A DNA stretch of 11,265 nt from Rhodospirillales bacterium (GTDB taxonomy: Bacteria; Pseudomonadota; Alphaproteobacteria; Rhodospirillales; Defluviicoccaceae): assembly GCA_026125865.1 (NCBI GenBank), contig JAHCKI010000050.1, forward strand, positions 1 through 11,265, given 5' to 3'. The notes beneath the pieces are model-generated. The model worked only from the letters and a program-made list of their open reading frames with translations. It searched no databases and was not told where the DNA came from. Below, in pieces: positions 1-6,863 of this stretch (position 1 is the first letter of the stretch; each line of letters opens with the position of its first letter). A program made the position numbers and the translations under genes.

Positions 1-1034
1 CCGAGCTGTACGATCTGCTAGCCCGCTTCCTGGGTCCCGCGCGCGCCAGCGAAGTCTTCGACCGTTATGCTCGCGATCGCGGCGGCTATCCGCTGCAAGC
101 GGATTCCCGCCTGATTCACTACACCGAACGCTTGCTGGCCGGCGCGATCGGCGCGGCGTCGGCCCGGGTGATGATCTCTTCGATCGTCATGGGCGAGGTG
201 CTCAGCATCGAGGAGGTGATGACCATCCTCGACGAGAGCACCCAGGTCATCGAATACAGCCGCCGGCTGGAACAGCAATCGCGGGAGTTGGAAGCGGCCT
301 CGGCCGAACTGCGGGAAGCCAACAACCGGCTGCGGGAACTCGACCGGCTGAAAGACGAGTTCATTTCCACCGTCACCCACGAACTGCGCACGCCGCTGAC
401 TTCCATTCGATCGTTCTCGGAAATCCTCCATGATTCACCCGATCTGGAACCCAGCGAGCGAACGCATTTCCTTTCCATCGTGATCCGCGAGAGCGAACGA
501 CTGACGCGCCTGATCAATCAGGTCCTGGATCTGACGAAGATCGAGACCGGTCGCATGAACTGGCAATTGACCGAGGTTGATCTGCGGGAAGTTCTGCAGG
601 ATGCGATCGCATCGTTGCGGCAGTTGTTCGACGAAAAAAGCGTCGCCATCGACATCGACATCCCCGAAACGATTCCATTGGTACGCGGAGATCGCGACCA
701 GCTCATCCAACTCGCCATCAATCTTCTGTCCAACGCCGAGAAATTCTGCGCCGCGGAAACGGGGAGGGTGGATGTCGCCGTCAGGCCTGACGGCCGGATG
801 CTCCTGGTCAGCGTCGCCGATAACGGTCCCGGCATTCCGGACGATCAACAGGAACGCATTTTCGAGAAGTTCCACCAGGTCCGCTCCGGGAACACCGGCA
901 ATCCCTTGGGGTCGGGCCTCGGGCTGGCGATCTGTCGCGGCATCGTCGAACACCTAGGGGGACGTATCTGGGTGCGCAGCAAGCTTGGCGTCGGCAGCAC
1001 GTTCTTCTTCTCGGTGCCCAGTGTCCGCCCCTGA
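1..1034 (+). CDS. Sensor histidine kinase, C-terminal part (probable Na+/solute symporter-histidine kinase fusion), 5' partial
   Basis: The frame is already open at position 3, so the gene starts outside the window; 343 residues are visible, ending at TGA 1032-1034. A coiled-coil linker (about 245-350, rich in E, L and R) leads into a HisKA domain with the phospho-acceptor His at 378-380 in THELRTP. The HATPase_c domain follows: N box AINLLSNAEKF (His-kinase Asn near 720), G1 box DNGPGIP near 819, F box FEKF and G2 box GSGLGLAI near 909. This is a complete autokinase core that would phosphorylate a response regulator not seen here. The segment before the linker (LLARFLGP, then LLAGAIGAASARV) resembles, from memory, the region joining a sodium:solute symporter to the kinase in CbrA-like hybrids, so the missing part is probably a 12-13 TM transporter. 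The kinase call is very safe; the symporter fusion is inference. The neighbouring gene is convergent, 49 bp away. Confidence 0.93.
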   Translation, partial: ELYDLLARFLGPARASEVFDRYARDRGGYPLQADSRLIHYTERLLAGAIGAASARVMISSIVMGEVLSIEEVMTILDESTQVIEYSRRLEQQSRELEAASAELREANNRLRELDRLKDEFISTVTHELRTPLTSIRSFSEILHDSPDLEPSERTHFLSIVIRESERLTRLINQVLDLTKIETGRMNWQLTEVDLREVLQDAIASLRQLFDEKSVAIDIDIPETIPLVRGDRDQLIQLAINLLSNAEKFCAAETGRVDVAVRPDGRMLLVSVADNGPGIPDDQQERIFEKFHQVRSGNTGNPLGSGLGLAICRGIVEHLGGRIWVRSKLGVGSTFFFSVPSVRP

Positions 1035-1083
1035 CAGCGAAAGTGGCGCCCGGCCCAGAGTAGGCCCAGGAAATCAGGCTCGG

Positions 1084-1530
1084 TCAATCCCAATCGTCTG
1101 TGGGGATATGGAGATCATCGGGTACCGCCACGTGAATCGTTGGCGAGGAGTCGGTGGTGATGCTCACGATCGCCAACGGTATTGGAGGGTCGTCCGGGTC
1201 GTCTGACTCCTGGCCTTGTTCGATGACAGCCCAGTGTACCCGCAATCCCTGTTTGCGCAACGCCTCCATATGGGCGCCAAGCGCTTCCAGGATTGCGGAT
1301 CTGTTTTGCGCCGACGCGTCTTCCCAGTCTTCGGTGTACCCCGAAAACGTTTGACCGAAGTCATCGGTCGCCGCGGTCTGCTCGTCCGTCTCCAGTCCTT
1401 CGCGAACGAGCATCGAGGCGAATTGAGCGGCTTCGAGCGCCAGCCACAAATCCGCGCCCCGCGCCGCCAACTTCAGTTCGACGCTCACAAACGACTCGAG
1501 CGATGTACTCTCGGTTTCGTTCTCTTCCAT
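1084..1530 (-). CDS. Small acidic hypothetical protein (148 aa)
   Basis: I do not recognise this family. The ATG at 1530 is preceded by a GGAG-type ribosome binding site (GGCGGAGCCTTG then ATG), which is why I start here although the frame stays open upstream to 1632. The 148-residue product is soluble, with no signal peptide or membrane segment. It begins with an acidic stretch (MEENETEST), then has probable helices (residues 15-45 and 66-94, the latter ALGAHMEALRKQG), then strand-like stretches (RVHWAVIEQG, LAIVSIT, TIHVAVP), and ends in acidic PTDDWD. Many Asp and Glu residues cluster at 96-104. Helix-then-sheet order suggests a small alpha/beta fold. It converges on the kinase gene and lies 187 bp downstream of the carbamoyltransferase on the same strand, so read-through from that operon is possible. 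Steady codon use and the ribosome site support a real gene; no function is claimed. Confidence 0.7.
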   Translation of the reverse strand: MEENETESTSLESFVSVELKLAARGADLWLALEAAQFASMLVREGLETDEQTAATDDFGQTFSGYTEDWEDASAQNRSAILEALGAHMEALRKQGLRVHWAVIEQGQESDDPDDPPIPLAIVSITTDSSPTIHVAVPDDLHIPTDDWD

Positions 1531-1717
1531 CAAGGCTCCGCCCCGCCCATACCACCATTGGCACGGTCCAGAAAGGTCATACCAACGGTCGGAGATATTC
1601 GAAGTCAACGCCAAGCCGGAAACGGACATCACGCGAGGTCGGCTTTAGGCATTGTGTGAGGCCGATGTGGGGGATGGCGTTCGGGATGATGACATGGAAA
1701 TGGGATGGAATGCATCC

Positions 1718-3553
1718 TCAATCCAGCTCGAAAGCGTCCTTGTAGTCGCGTTTGAGCGACATGTCCTGGTCCTGCTTCGCCAGAAAACAATTGCCAACCA
1801 CAAGGACCTCGATCTCGGTTCCCATGAAGCAATGAAACGCATCTTCCGGCGTGCAGACGATGGGCTCGCCGCGCACATTGAAGCTTGTGTTGACGATCAC
1901 CGGACAGCCGGTCAGCGCCTTAAAGCGGGAAATGAGGGCGTGATACCGCGGGTTCGTTTCCTCGTGAACGGTTTGAACCCGAGCCGAATAGTCGACATGG
2001 GTGACAGCCGGGATCTCGGACCGCGGCACGTTGAGTTTGTCGATCCCGAACAGCGCCGATTCCTCCGCCGTCATCGCGCGCCGGCGGTTTTCGACGACAT
2101 CAGCCACCAACAGCATATAGGGGCTGTCGCCGTTCAGTTCGAACCAACCGGCGACGTCTTCGCGGAGGACCGAAGGCGCGAACGGGCGGAATGATTCCCG
2201 GTATTTCACCTTCAGATTGAGCATTTTTTGCATGGTGGGCGAACGGGCGTCGCCAAGGATGGAGCGCCCGCCAAGCGCCCGCGGCCCAAATTCCATGCGG
2301 CCCTGCATCCACCCGACCGCCTTGCCGCCGGCAAGAGCTTGCGCGGTTTCTTCGGTCACGTCTTCGTCGGACAGAACCTTGAATCGCGCTCCCGCCGCCC
2401 GCAGTCGGTGTTCGATCTCGGTCTGCGTGAACGACGGGCCCAGATACGACCCTTGCATGGCGTCAAGGGCGCCGTTAAGGACGCGGGGTTGCTCCTTGAA
2501 GAGGTGGTAGGCGCACAGCGCCGCTCCGAGCGCGCCCCCGGCATCGCCGGCCGCCGGTTGGATCCAGATATTGTCGAAGGCGCCGTCGCGAAGGACCTTG
2601 CCGTTGGCGACGCAATTGAGGGCGACGCCGCCGGCAAGGCAAAGATTGCGCGAGCCGTTCTCGGACGCCAGTGCTCGCGTCATGCGCAGGACTACTTCCT
2701 CGGTCACGGCCTGGATCGACGCGGCCACATCCATATGCCGTTGTTCGAGGCGTTCCTCGGATGTGCGCGGTGGTCCGCCGAACAAGGCATCGAACCGCTC
2801 GGTGGTCATGGTAAGTCCGGTGCAATAATTGAAGTAGGACTGATCGAGCCGAAACGAGCCGTCGGACTTGAGGTCGATCAGGTTGTCCAGGATAGTTTGC
2901 GCATATGTCGGCTGACCATACGGTGCCAACCCCATCAACTTGTATTCGCCCGAGTTGACCTTGAAGCCCGCGTAATAGGTGAAGGCCGAATAGAGGAGGC
3001 CGAGGGAGTGGGGGAAATGGAGCTCCTTCAGAACCTCAAGCCGGTTGTCCTGGCCGGACGCGACGGAGGATGTGGCCCATTCGCCGACGCCGTCCATGGT
3101 GAGGATGATCGCGTCCTTGAACGGAGACGGAAAAAACGCTGAGGCCGCGTGACTCTGGTGGTGTTCGGCAAACAACAGCCGGTTCTTCCAATCGAACGCG
3201 CGATCGAACGCCTGGAACTCCTTCCGCAGCAAGTCTTTCTGGAACAGCTTTTCGCGCAACCACACCGGCATTGCCATACGAAACGAGGTAAATCCGCGCG
3301 GCGCGAATGCCACATAGGTTTCGAGCAAGCGTTCGAACTTGAGAAACGGCTTGTCGTAAAATGCCACATGGTCGATGTCGGCAAGGGAGACGCCGGCCCG
3401 GTCCAGACAAAAGCGGATGGCGTTCTCCGGAAAACCGGCATCATGCTTTTTGCGCGTGAACCGTTCTTCCTGAGCGGCGGCAACGATTCGTCCATCCTCG
3501 ATCAGCGCCGCGGCGCTGTCGTGGTAGAAGGCGGATACACCAAGAATTCTCAC
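1718..3553 (-). CDS. Carbamoyltransferase, NodU/CmcH/TobZ family (SxtI-like)
   Basis: This 611-residue protein would move a carbamoyl group from carbamoyl phosphate, via carbamoyl-adenylate, to a hydroxyl of a sugar or secondary metabolite in the cytoplasm, as known for TobZ, CmcH, NodU and SxtI. Full-length family landmarks are present: N-terminal LGVSAFYHDSAAAL (residues 4-17), HHQSHA (131-136, metal-binding His pair of the Kae1-like domain), MDGVGE (153-158), LAGGVALN (307-314), AAGDAGGALGAA (334-345), then the YrdC-like part with GRMEFGPRALGGRSIL (418-433), YRESFRPFAPSV (451-462) and NTSFNVRGEPIV (555-566). It starts with GTG at 3553, fixed by the family's conserved MRILGVSAFYHDS beginning; the next Met is at residue 93. 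It lies 13 bp behind the DUF5989 gene and is the last gene of that operon. The acceptor cannot be read from sequence; nearby glycan genes suggest a polysaccharide or lipid-linked sugar. Confidence 0.95.
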   Translation of the reverse strand: MRILGVSAFYHDSAAALIEDGRIVAAAQEERFTRKKHDAGFPENAIRFCLDRAGVSLADIDHVAFYDKPFLKFERLLETYVAFAPRGFTSFRMAMPVWLREKLFQKDLLRKEFQAFDRAFDWKNRLLFAEHHQSHAASAFFPSPFKDAIILTMDGVGEWATSSVASGQDNRLEVLKELHFPHSLGLLYSAFTYYAGFKVNSGEYKLMGLAPYGQPTYAQTILDNLIDLKSDGSFRLDQSYFNYCTGLTMTTERFDALFGGPPRTSEERLEQRHMDVAASIQAVTEEVVLRMTRALASENGSRNLCLAGGVALNCVANGKVLRDGAFDNIWIQPAAGDAGGALGAALCAYHLFKEQPRVLNGALDAMQGSYLGPSFTQTEIEHRLRAAGARFKVLSDEDVTEETAQALAGGKAVGWMQGRMEFGPRALGGRSILGDARSPTMQKMLNLKVKYRESFRPFAPSVLREDVAGWFELNGDSPYMLLVADVVENRRRAMTAEESALFGIDKLNVPRSEIPAVTHVDYSARVQTVHEETNPRYHALISRFKALTGCPVIVNTSFNVRGEPIVCTPEDAFHCFMGTEIEVLVVGNCFLAKQDQDMSLKRDYKDAFELD

Positions 3554-3566
3554 GGACGGTATCCGC

Positions 3567-3716
3567 CTAGAAGATCGTGTAAATGAACGGAGCGATGGCG
3601 GAACCCTGCGTCAGGATGATCAGGCCACCGAATATCGCCATCATCACCAGAATGGGTAACAGCCAGAATTTCTTGCGGACCTTTAGGAAGTCCCAAAGCT
3701 CGGCGAGGAATGCCAT
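3567..3716 (-). CDS. DUF5989 / SxtK-like small membrane protein (49 aa)
   Basis: A 49-residue protein with an amphipathic start (MAFLAELWDFLKVRKKFWLLP) and one hydrophobic segment (about residues 18-36), then a short tail IAPFIYTIF. The LWDFLKVRKKFWLLPI signature is typical of the DUF5989 family, often found beside SxtJ-family proteins and NodU/CmcH-type carbamoyltransferases; SxtK of the saxitoxin cluster is of this kind. The start at 3716 is set by a perfect AGGAGG site six bases upstream. The RKK motif before the membrane segment suggests that the N-terminus stays in the cytoplasm. The biochemical role is unknown; a membrane anchor or scaffold that holds the carbamoyltransferase near a membrane-bound acceptor is my inference. 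The gene is small enough for automated annotation to miss. Confidence 0.9.
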   Translation of the reverse strand: MAFLAELWDFLKVRKKFWLLPILVMMAIFGGLIILTQGSAIAPFIYTIF

Positions 3717-3730
3717 GCACCGCCTCCTAA
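3717..3730 (-). promoter_or_regulatory. Strong Shine-Dalgarno site overlapping the upstream stop codon
   Basis: On the minus strand the bases read TTAGGAGGCGGTGC directly before the ATG at 3716. AGGAGG (3723-3728) is a perfect anti-16S match with a 6-base spacer, and its first two bases are part of the TAG stop (3727-3729) of the SxtJ-like gene. A ribosome finishing SxtJ would therefore sit on the start region of the small protein, implying coupled, near-stoichiometric translation. Confidence 0.8.
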
Positions 3731-4161
3731 AATTGTTTTGGCATGGTTGTTGGATCCGGACCGGGGGGTGTTCGTTCGATCCAGTAGGTATCGGCTTTGT
3801 GGTCAAACTGTAGTTGCAGCGGACTCTTACCGAGCACGCGCATGATGTGGGCAACCGGCGTCACGGCAATGAAGAAAAGCAACCCGAGAATAAACGGCGA
3901 GACAATGCGGTGTAAAAGCAGGCCGAAACGGAACCACAGGCGATTGAGGGGCGCCAGGAGTGTCGGACGCAAAAATGCCAGGAGCAGGAATACCATCGCG
4001 ATCGCCAAAGCCCACCACCGCAGCACGCCGCCGCCGAACAACGGCCAAACGCCAACAAAAGCGAAAACAGCGCAGAACACCAAACCGAAGGTCCGATCCG
4101 AACCGGCTTTGACCTCGGTCCCGCGATTCAGGTCCTCGTGAAAAGATGTTTTTTCAGCCAT
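3727..4161 (-). CDS. SxtJ-family membrane protein (144 aa)
   Basis: A 144-residue integral membrane protein with three likely transmembrane helices: about residues 24-42, 47-64 (ALAIAMVFLLLAF) and 87-106 (IVSPFILGLLFFIAVTPVAH). A hydrophilic N-terminus (MAEKTSFHEDLNRG) precedes them and a Pro-rich polar tail (TPPGPDPTTMPKQF) follows. The PLNRLWFRFGLLL stretch between TM2 and TM3 and the TPVAHIMR motif after TM3 are characteristic of the SxtJ family. It is the first gene of the operon with DUF5989 and the carbamoyltransferase, the same three-gene association as sxtI/J/K in saxitoxin clusters. Start ATG 4161 has a modest GGA-type site (ACGGAAATC before ATG). The molecular function of the family is not established to my knowledge. 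Confidence 0.88.
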   Translation of the reverse strand: MAEKTSFHEDLNRGTEVKAGSDRTFGLVFCAVFAFVGVWPLFGGGVLRWWALAIAMVFLLLAFLRPTLLAPLNRLWFRFGLLLHRIVSPFILGLLFFIAVTPVAHIMRVLGKSPLQLQFDHKADTYWIERTPPGPDPTTMPKQF

Positions 4162-4219
4162 GATTTCCGTTCATTCACTGTCCGTCGCGGTCCACGTTTC
4201 GCGGGTATCCGCTCTGCCG

Positions 4220-4231
4220 CATGGCGCCATG
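4220..4231. repeat. Perfect 12-bp palindrome CATGGCGCCATG in the leader of the sxtJ-like operon
   Basis: CATGGCGCCATG is a perfect dyad about 59 bases upstream of the sxtJ-like start codon, between a weak promoter candidate and the gene. It could be an operator half-site pair or chance in GC-rich DNA. No T-run follows, so it is not a classic terminator. Confidence 0.4.
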
Positions 4232-4259
4232 AAAGGTCGTCTCTACAATCATTGCGGGC

Positions 4260-4288
4260 ACTATCTCATAAATTTTCTCTAATTTCGA
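4260..4288 (-). promoter_or_regulatory. Weak sigma70-like promoter candidate for the sxtJ-DUF5989-carbamoyltransferase operon
   Basis: On the minus strand TCGAAA (4283-4288, 4 of 6 to TTGACA) is followed after 17 bases by GATAGT (4260-4265, 4 of 6 to TATAAT), in an AT-rich patch about 100 bases upstream of the start codon. The match is modest and chance cannot be excluded. Confidence 0.22.
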
Positions 4289-4375
4289 GCATAATGAGTC
4301 GCGCGATCGAAACGACCGATCGATCGAGGTCGAAGCGATGTAGCACTGTCCCCCCTCAAGTACTCAAGGCAGGTG

Positions 4376-4408
4376 CCGGATGTAAGCGTTGCCGAGCTTA
4401 CGTCCCGG
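4376..4408. repeat. Imperfect inverted repeat (hairpin) with an 8-base loop
   Basis: CCGGATGTAAGC (4376-4387) faces GCTTACGTCCCGG (4396-4408) across the loop GTTGCCGA. The arms pair over about 12 bases with one G.T/A.C mismatch and one bulged C. No T-run follows on either strand, so if functional it is more likely an RNA structure, a small dispersed repeat unit or a protein site than an intrinsic terminator. Confidence 0.45.
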
Positions 4409-4693
4409 CTATGCCGAACCTCAAACACATTGATCACTGCTATTGCTTGAGATGTTGCAATGGGTGAAGACGATTCTTGCGGACCCACGGTCAAAATCGC
4501 ACAGTTGAGGGAAATTTCTTTATTGACCTTACACGAGAGCACGATGTGCAACAACCCGCCCATTTCAGCACAATTTCAGACCCATTCGAATCTATATTGT
4601 GACCTATAGACGGCACTAATTGCCTCTATTGGGGTGTTGTTGTTGCAACCCATGGCGACGGCGGCAACACCATTGTGATCGTCACCGGCCCCT

Positions 4694-5707
4694 TCAACAG
4701 GCCCGGAATACATGGACGCCATCGTCACGGCTTCCTCGCCGAGCGGCACCCCGAACCACCAAATGATGCAAGTGCGCCAAGGTCTCGCCAACGGCAAACG
4801 TGATCTGGTGCAGGTCCAGTTCTTGCGGAAACAGAACCTTGGCCAGTTCGACGACCGTTCGCTCCGCCGTACACGCGGATAGAAGCTGGTCCAAGCGCAC
4901 CTCATGGTGCGCAGCGAGTTCATCGAGCCGCCCGCGAATACCCGTGAACGGTACGCCATGGGACGGCAACACTCGGGTGTTCGCGGGCAGAGTTCGCAGG
5001 TTGGCGATTGTCGCCAGAAAGTCACTCAGCGGTTCCGCTTCCGGTTCGGAGAAAAAGACGCCGACCACGGGAGAAATCTTGGGGAGGATTTGGTCCCCGG
5101 CGATGAGAGTGTCCAGTTCCGCGCAATATAGACAAACATGTTCGGGCGCATGGCCACGGCCGACGATGACGCGCCAGTGGTGCTCACCAATGGCGAAGGA
5201 CATGCCATCGCGGATGCACCGGAAGGCGCGCGGAATAGGGGCGACCCGATCGGCATAGGCGTTTCCGCGCGCTTCCAATTGCTCCAGGAGACCATGTTCG
5301 CAGCCGGCGCGGCGATAAAATTCGGTGATTTGCGCGATAGCCTCGGGGCCCGTATCCATGCTCAACATCCGTGCATAGAGCCATTCGTTCTGACTCATCC
5401 ACAGTTCCGCGCCCCATTCTTCGGCCAACCAACCGGCCAAGCCGGCGTGGTCCGGGTGGAAATGCGTGACAATCAAACGGGTTATCGGTCGCCCATCCAG
5501 GGTCGATGCGAAATGCCGCCGCCAGAGAGTCTTGATTTCGTCGGTATCGAGCCCCGTGTCGACAAGCGTCCAACCGTCGCCATCGGACAGCAGCCAAAGA
5601 TTGATGTGGTTGAGGACGAACGGCAACGGCATGCGCAACCAGTGCACACCCGGTACAATCTCCAAGGTTTGACCGTGTTCGGGGATGGCGCCGATGAGCT
5701 TTTCCAT
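4694..5707 (-). CDS. Metallo-beta-lactamase-fold hydrolase (glyoxalase II-like, with C-terminal helical/winged domain)
   Basis: A 337-residue soluble protein of the MBL-fold superfamily. From ATG 5707, the strand-loop region LLSDGDGWTLVDTG (40-52) leads to the metal motif HFHPDH (82-87). Further ligands are probably His186 in GHAPEH, Asp205 in GDQIL and His250 in LPSHG, so the di-metal site looks complete and the enzyme should be active. Residues from about 265 to the end, with HLHHLVVRG near the C-terminus, form the small helical/winged domain seen in many such hydrolases. The substrate is unknown (thioesters, phosphoesters or lactones are all possible). I chose ATG 5707 because GCGGAAAATCG precedes it; GTG 5734 would add nine residues. 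It lies 109 bp downstream of the flippase-like gene on the same strand and may be co-transcribed or have its own promoter. Confidence 0.9.
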   Translation of the reverse strand: MEKLIGAIPEHGQTLEIVPGVHWLRMPLPFVLNHINLWLLSDGDGWTLVDTGLDTDEIKTLWRRHFASTLDGRPITRLIVTHFHPDHAGLAGWLAEEWGAELWMSQNEWLYARMLSMDTGPEAIAQITEFYRRAGCEHGLLEQLEARGNAYADRVAPIPRAFRCIRDGMSFAIGEHHWRVIVGRGHAPEHVCLYCAELDTLIAGDQILPKISPVVGVFFSEPEAEPLSDFLATIANLRTLPANTRVLPSHGVPFTGIRGRLDELAAHHEVRLDQLLSACTAERTVVELAKVLFPQELDLHQITFAVGETLAHLHHLVVRGAARRGSRDDGVHVFRAC

Positions 5708-5816
5708 CGATTTTCCGCTGCTGTTTCGAGGCACGCATGATCGTCACCGCGCCTTATTTAAGCACATAAGGACAGCAAGTGTGGACTGTAAACCGATGTT
5801 CGAAAGCGGCCCGATA

Positions 5817-6863
5817 TCAGGACATTGCCTTGGGGCAGGCATTTGCGGTGTCGGGGTCAAGCTCTTGTCCCGCCGTGGAGGGGCAAGTCGCCAGTGGTGT
5901 TGTCGGAGCCCCCATGCCGTGCCGTTCCGACCGTCGTGAGCCGTGGTGGACGATCCAAAGCAGCCCACCCGGCAGGCCGACGACGATCATCATCAAGCCA
6001 AAGGCGACAGAGGTAGCGAACACCAGGCCCGGATCGTAACCCAAGGCGCCGAACGCCATCATCATGGCGCCCTCCCGCAGGCCCCAACCGGAAATCGTCA
6101 CCGGCAGCATGGCGATGAACATGACGATGGGCGTCACGACCAGGAAATGCAGCAACTCCGCCTTCAGCCCGACGGCACGGGCCAAAAAAAACACACTGAG
6201 CGCGGTGGCGCCATGAATGGCGACCGACAGCACCAGTCCTGACGCGGCGATGTTTTGGCGCCGAACGGCACGGCGCAGCGCCACTGAAAACCGCTCCAAC
6301 CGCTCGAATACCGACGGGGCGTGACGGCGCAATCCGGAGGGAATGGCATCCAGCCGCGCCAACACCAGAGTTCCCAAGCAAATCGCGCCCGACACGGGCC
6401 AAACAATGGTCGCGACGGTGGCGTTGCCCATGAATTCCGGAACCAGCCACACACCCGAAAGCGCGATGAGCGGGACCGCCAGCAACGCCAACAGCCGATC
6501 CAACACGACGCTCATGGACGCAAAACCGATGGTGTGGTCGTAACGGGCGCTCAAAGCCCAAATTCGATAGGCATCGCCGCCCAGGGTCGATGGCAGTGTT
6601 TGGTTGAAGAACTGACCCACCCAGACGAGCCGCCATGCCACCCGTGGCTGAATCCGCTTCCCCAATGCCCGCGCCGCCAAGAGCCAGCGCAGGGTGAGAG
6701 GCAGGGTCAGCACCACTTGGACCGCCAGCGCCGCGGCAAGCATCGCGGGTGCGACGTCGCCATCAATCGACAACGCCTCCGCCGCTGTAAATCGCGATTG
6801 CGCCCACCACAGCAGCAAAATCGATACGGCTATCTTGGCCGAAAGTGTCAGGACTCGTCGCAT
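5817..6863 (-). CDS. Lysylphosphatidylglycerol synthase TM-region / UPF0104 flippase-like membrane protein
   Basis: A 348-residue polytopic membrane protein with about eight hydrophobic segments (about residues 7-21, 38-62, 117-139, 150-169, 205-230, 238-256, 263-275, 281-304). The family signature FFNQTLPSTLGGDAYR is at 85-100, and PVTISGWGLREGAMMM at 254-269 is the second conserved loop. This is the membrane domain of MprF (PF03706-like) without the catalytic lysyl-transferase domain. Stand-alone versions sit in glycan and lipid loci, where a lipid-flipping or lipid-linked-sugar transport role is suspected but not proven in general. The start at ATG 6863 lies within the last 16 bases of the GT9 gene, implying translational coupling. 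A hydrophilic tail (residues 308-348) is unusually long and low in conserved character. The frame is open further upstream to 6980, but that part lies inside the GT9 gene. Confidence 0.9.
   Translation of the reverse strand: MRRVLTLSAKIAVSILLLWWAQSRFTAAEALSIDGDVAPAMLAAALAVQVVLTLPLTLRWLLAARALGKRIQPRVAWRLVWVGQFFNQTLPSTLGGDAYRIWALSARYDHTIGFASMSVVLDRLLALLAVPLIALSGVWLVPEFMGNATVATIVWPVSGAICLGTLVLARLDAIPSGLRRHAPSVFERLERFSVALRRAVRRQNIAASGLVLSVAIHGATALSVFFLARAVGLKAELLHFLVVTPIVMFIAMLPVTISGWGLREGAMMMAFGALGYDPGLVFATSVAFGLMMIVVGLPGGLLWIVHHGSRRSERHGMGAPTTPLATCPSTAGQELDPDTANACPKAMS

Larger units (their letters stand above)
4162..4693. other. Intergenic region, 532 bp, AT-richer, no convincing gene
   Basis: This gap separates two minus-strand operons. 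By hand count 4441-4620 is about 44 % GC, clearly below the flanking genes. Open frames exist on both strands (for example 4279-4563 minus, 4138-4467 plus) but lack ribosome sites and read as low-complexity, arginine- or serine-rich nonsense. It must contain the promoter of the sxtJ-like operon and the 3' end of the upstream metallo-hydrolase transcript. Visible structure is a 12-bp palindrome at 4220-4231, a CGATCGATCG palindrome at 4317-4326 and a hairpin at 4376-4408, each noted separately. No tRNA- or riboswitch-like pattern was recognised. Confidence 0.6.

Noticed and set aside
1035..1083. A terminator between the convergent kinase and orphan genes
   Set aside because: Only short GGCC self-complementary pieces are present, with no stable stem or T-run.
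1084..1632. A longer version (182 aa) of the acidic orphan starting at 1632
   Set aside because: The ATG at 1530 has a good GGAG site and the upstream extension (Trp/Gly-rich) is unlike the rest of the protein.
1700..1717. A possible terminator hairpin (GGATG-CATTC-CATCC) after the carbamoyltransferase
   Set aside because: The stem is only 5 bp and no T-run follows on the minus strand, so I do not call a terminator.
2228..3142. A 304-codon plus-strand frame
   Set aside because: It is antisense to the carbamoyltransferase, whose full set of motifs makes that strand certain; the product is low-complexity.
4138..4467. A 109-codon plus-strand frame starting in the sxtJ-like gene
   Set aside because: It begins antisense to the SxtJ-like start, is Arg/Ser-rich and has no ribosome site.
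4279..4563. A 94-codon minus-strand frame in the long gap
   Set aside because: It has no ribosome site, unusual composition compared with flanking genes and no recognisable motif; it runs through the hairpin repeat.
5138..5740. A 200-codon plus-strand frame
   Set aside because: It is the shadow of the metallo-hydrolase gene, which has the HFHPDH metal motif in the other strand.
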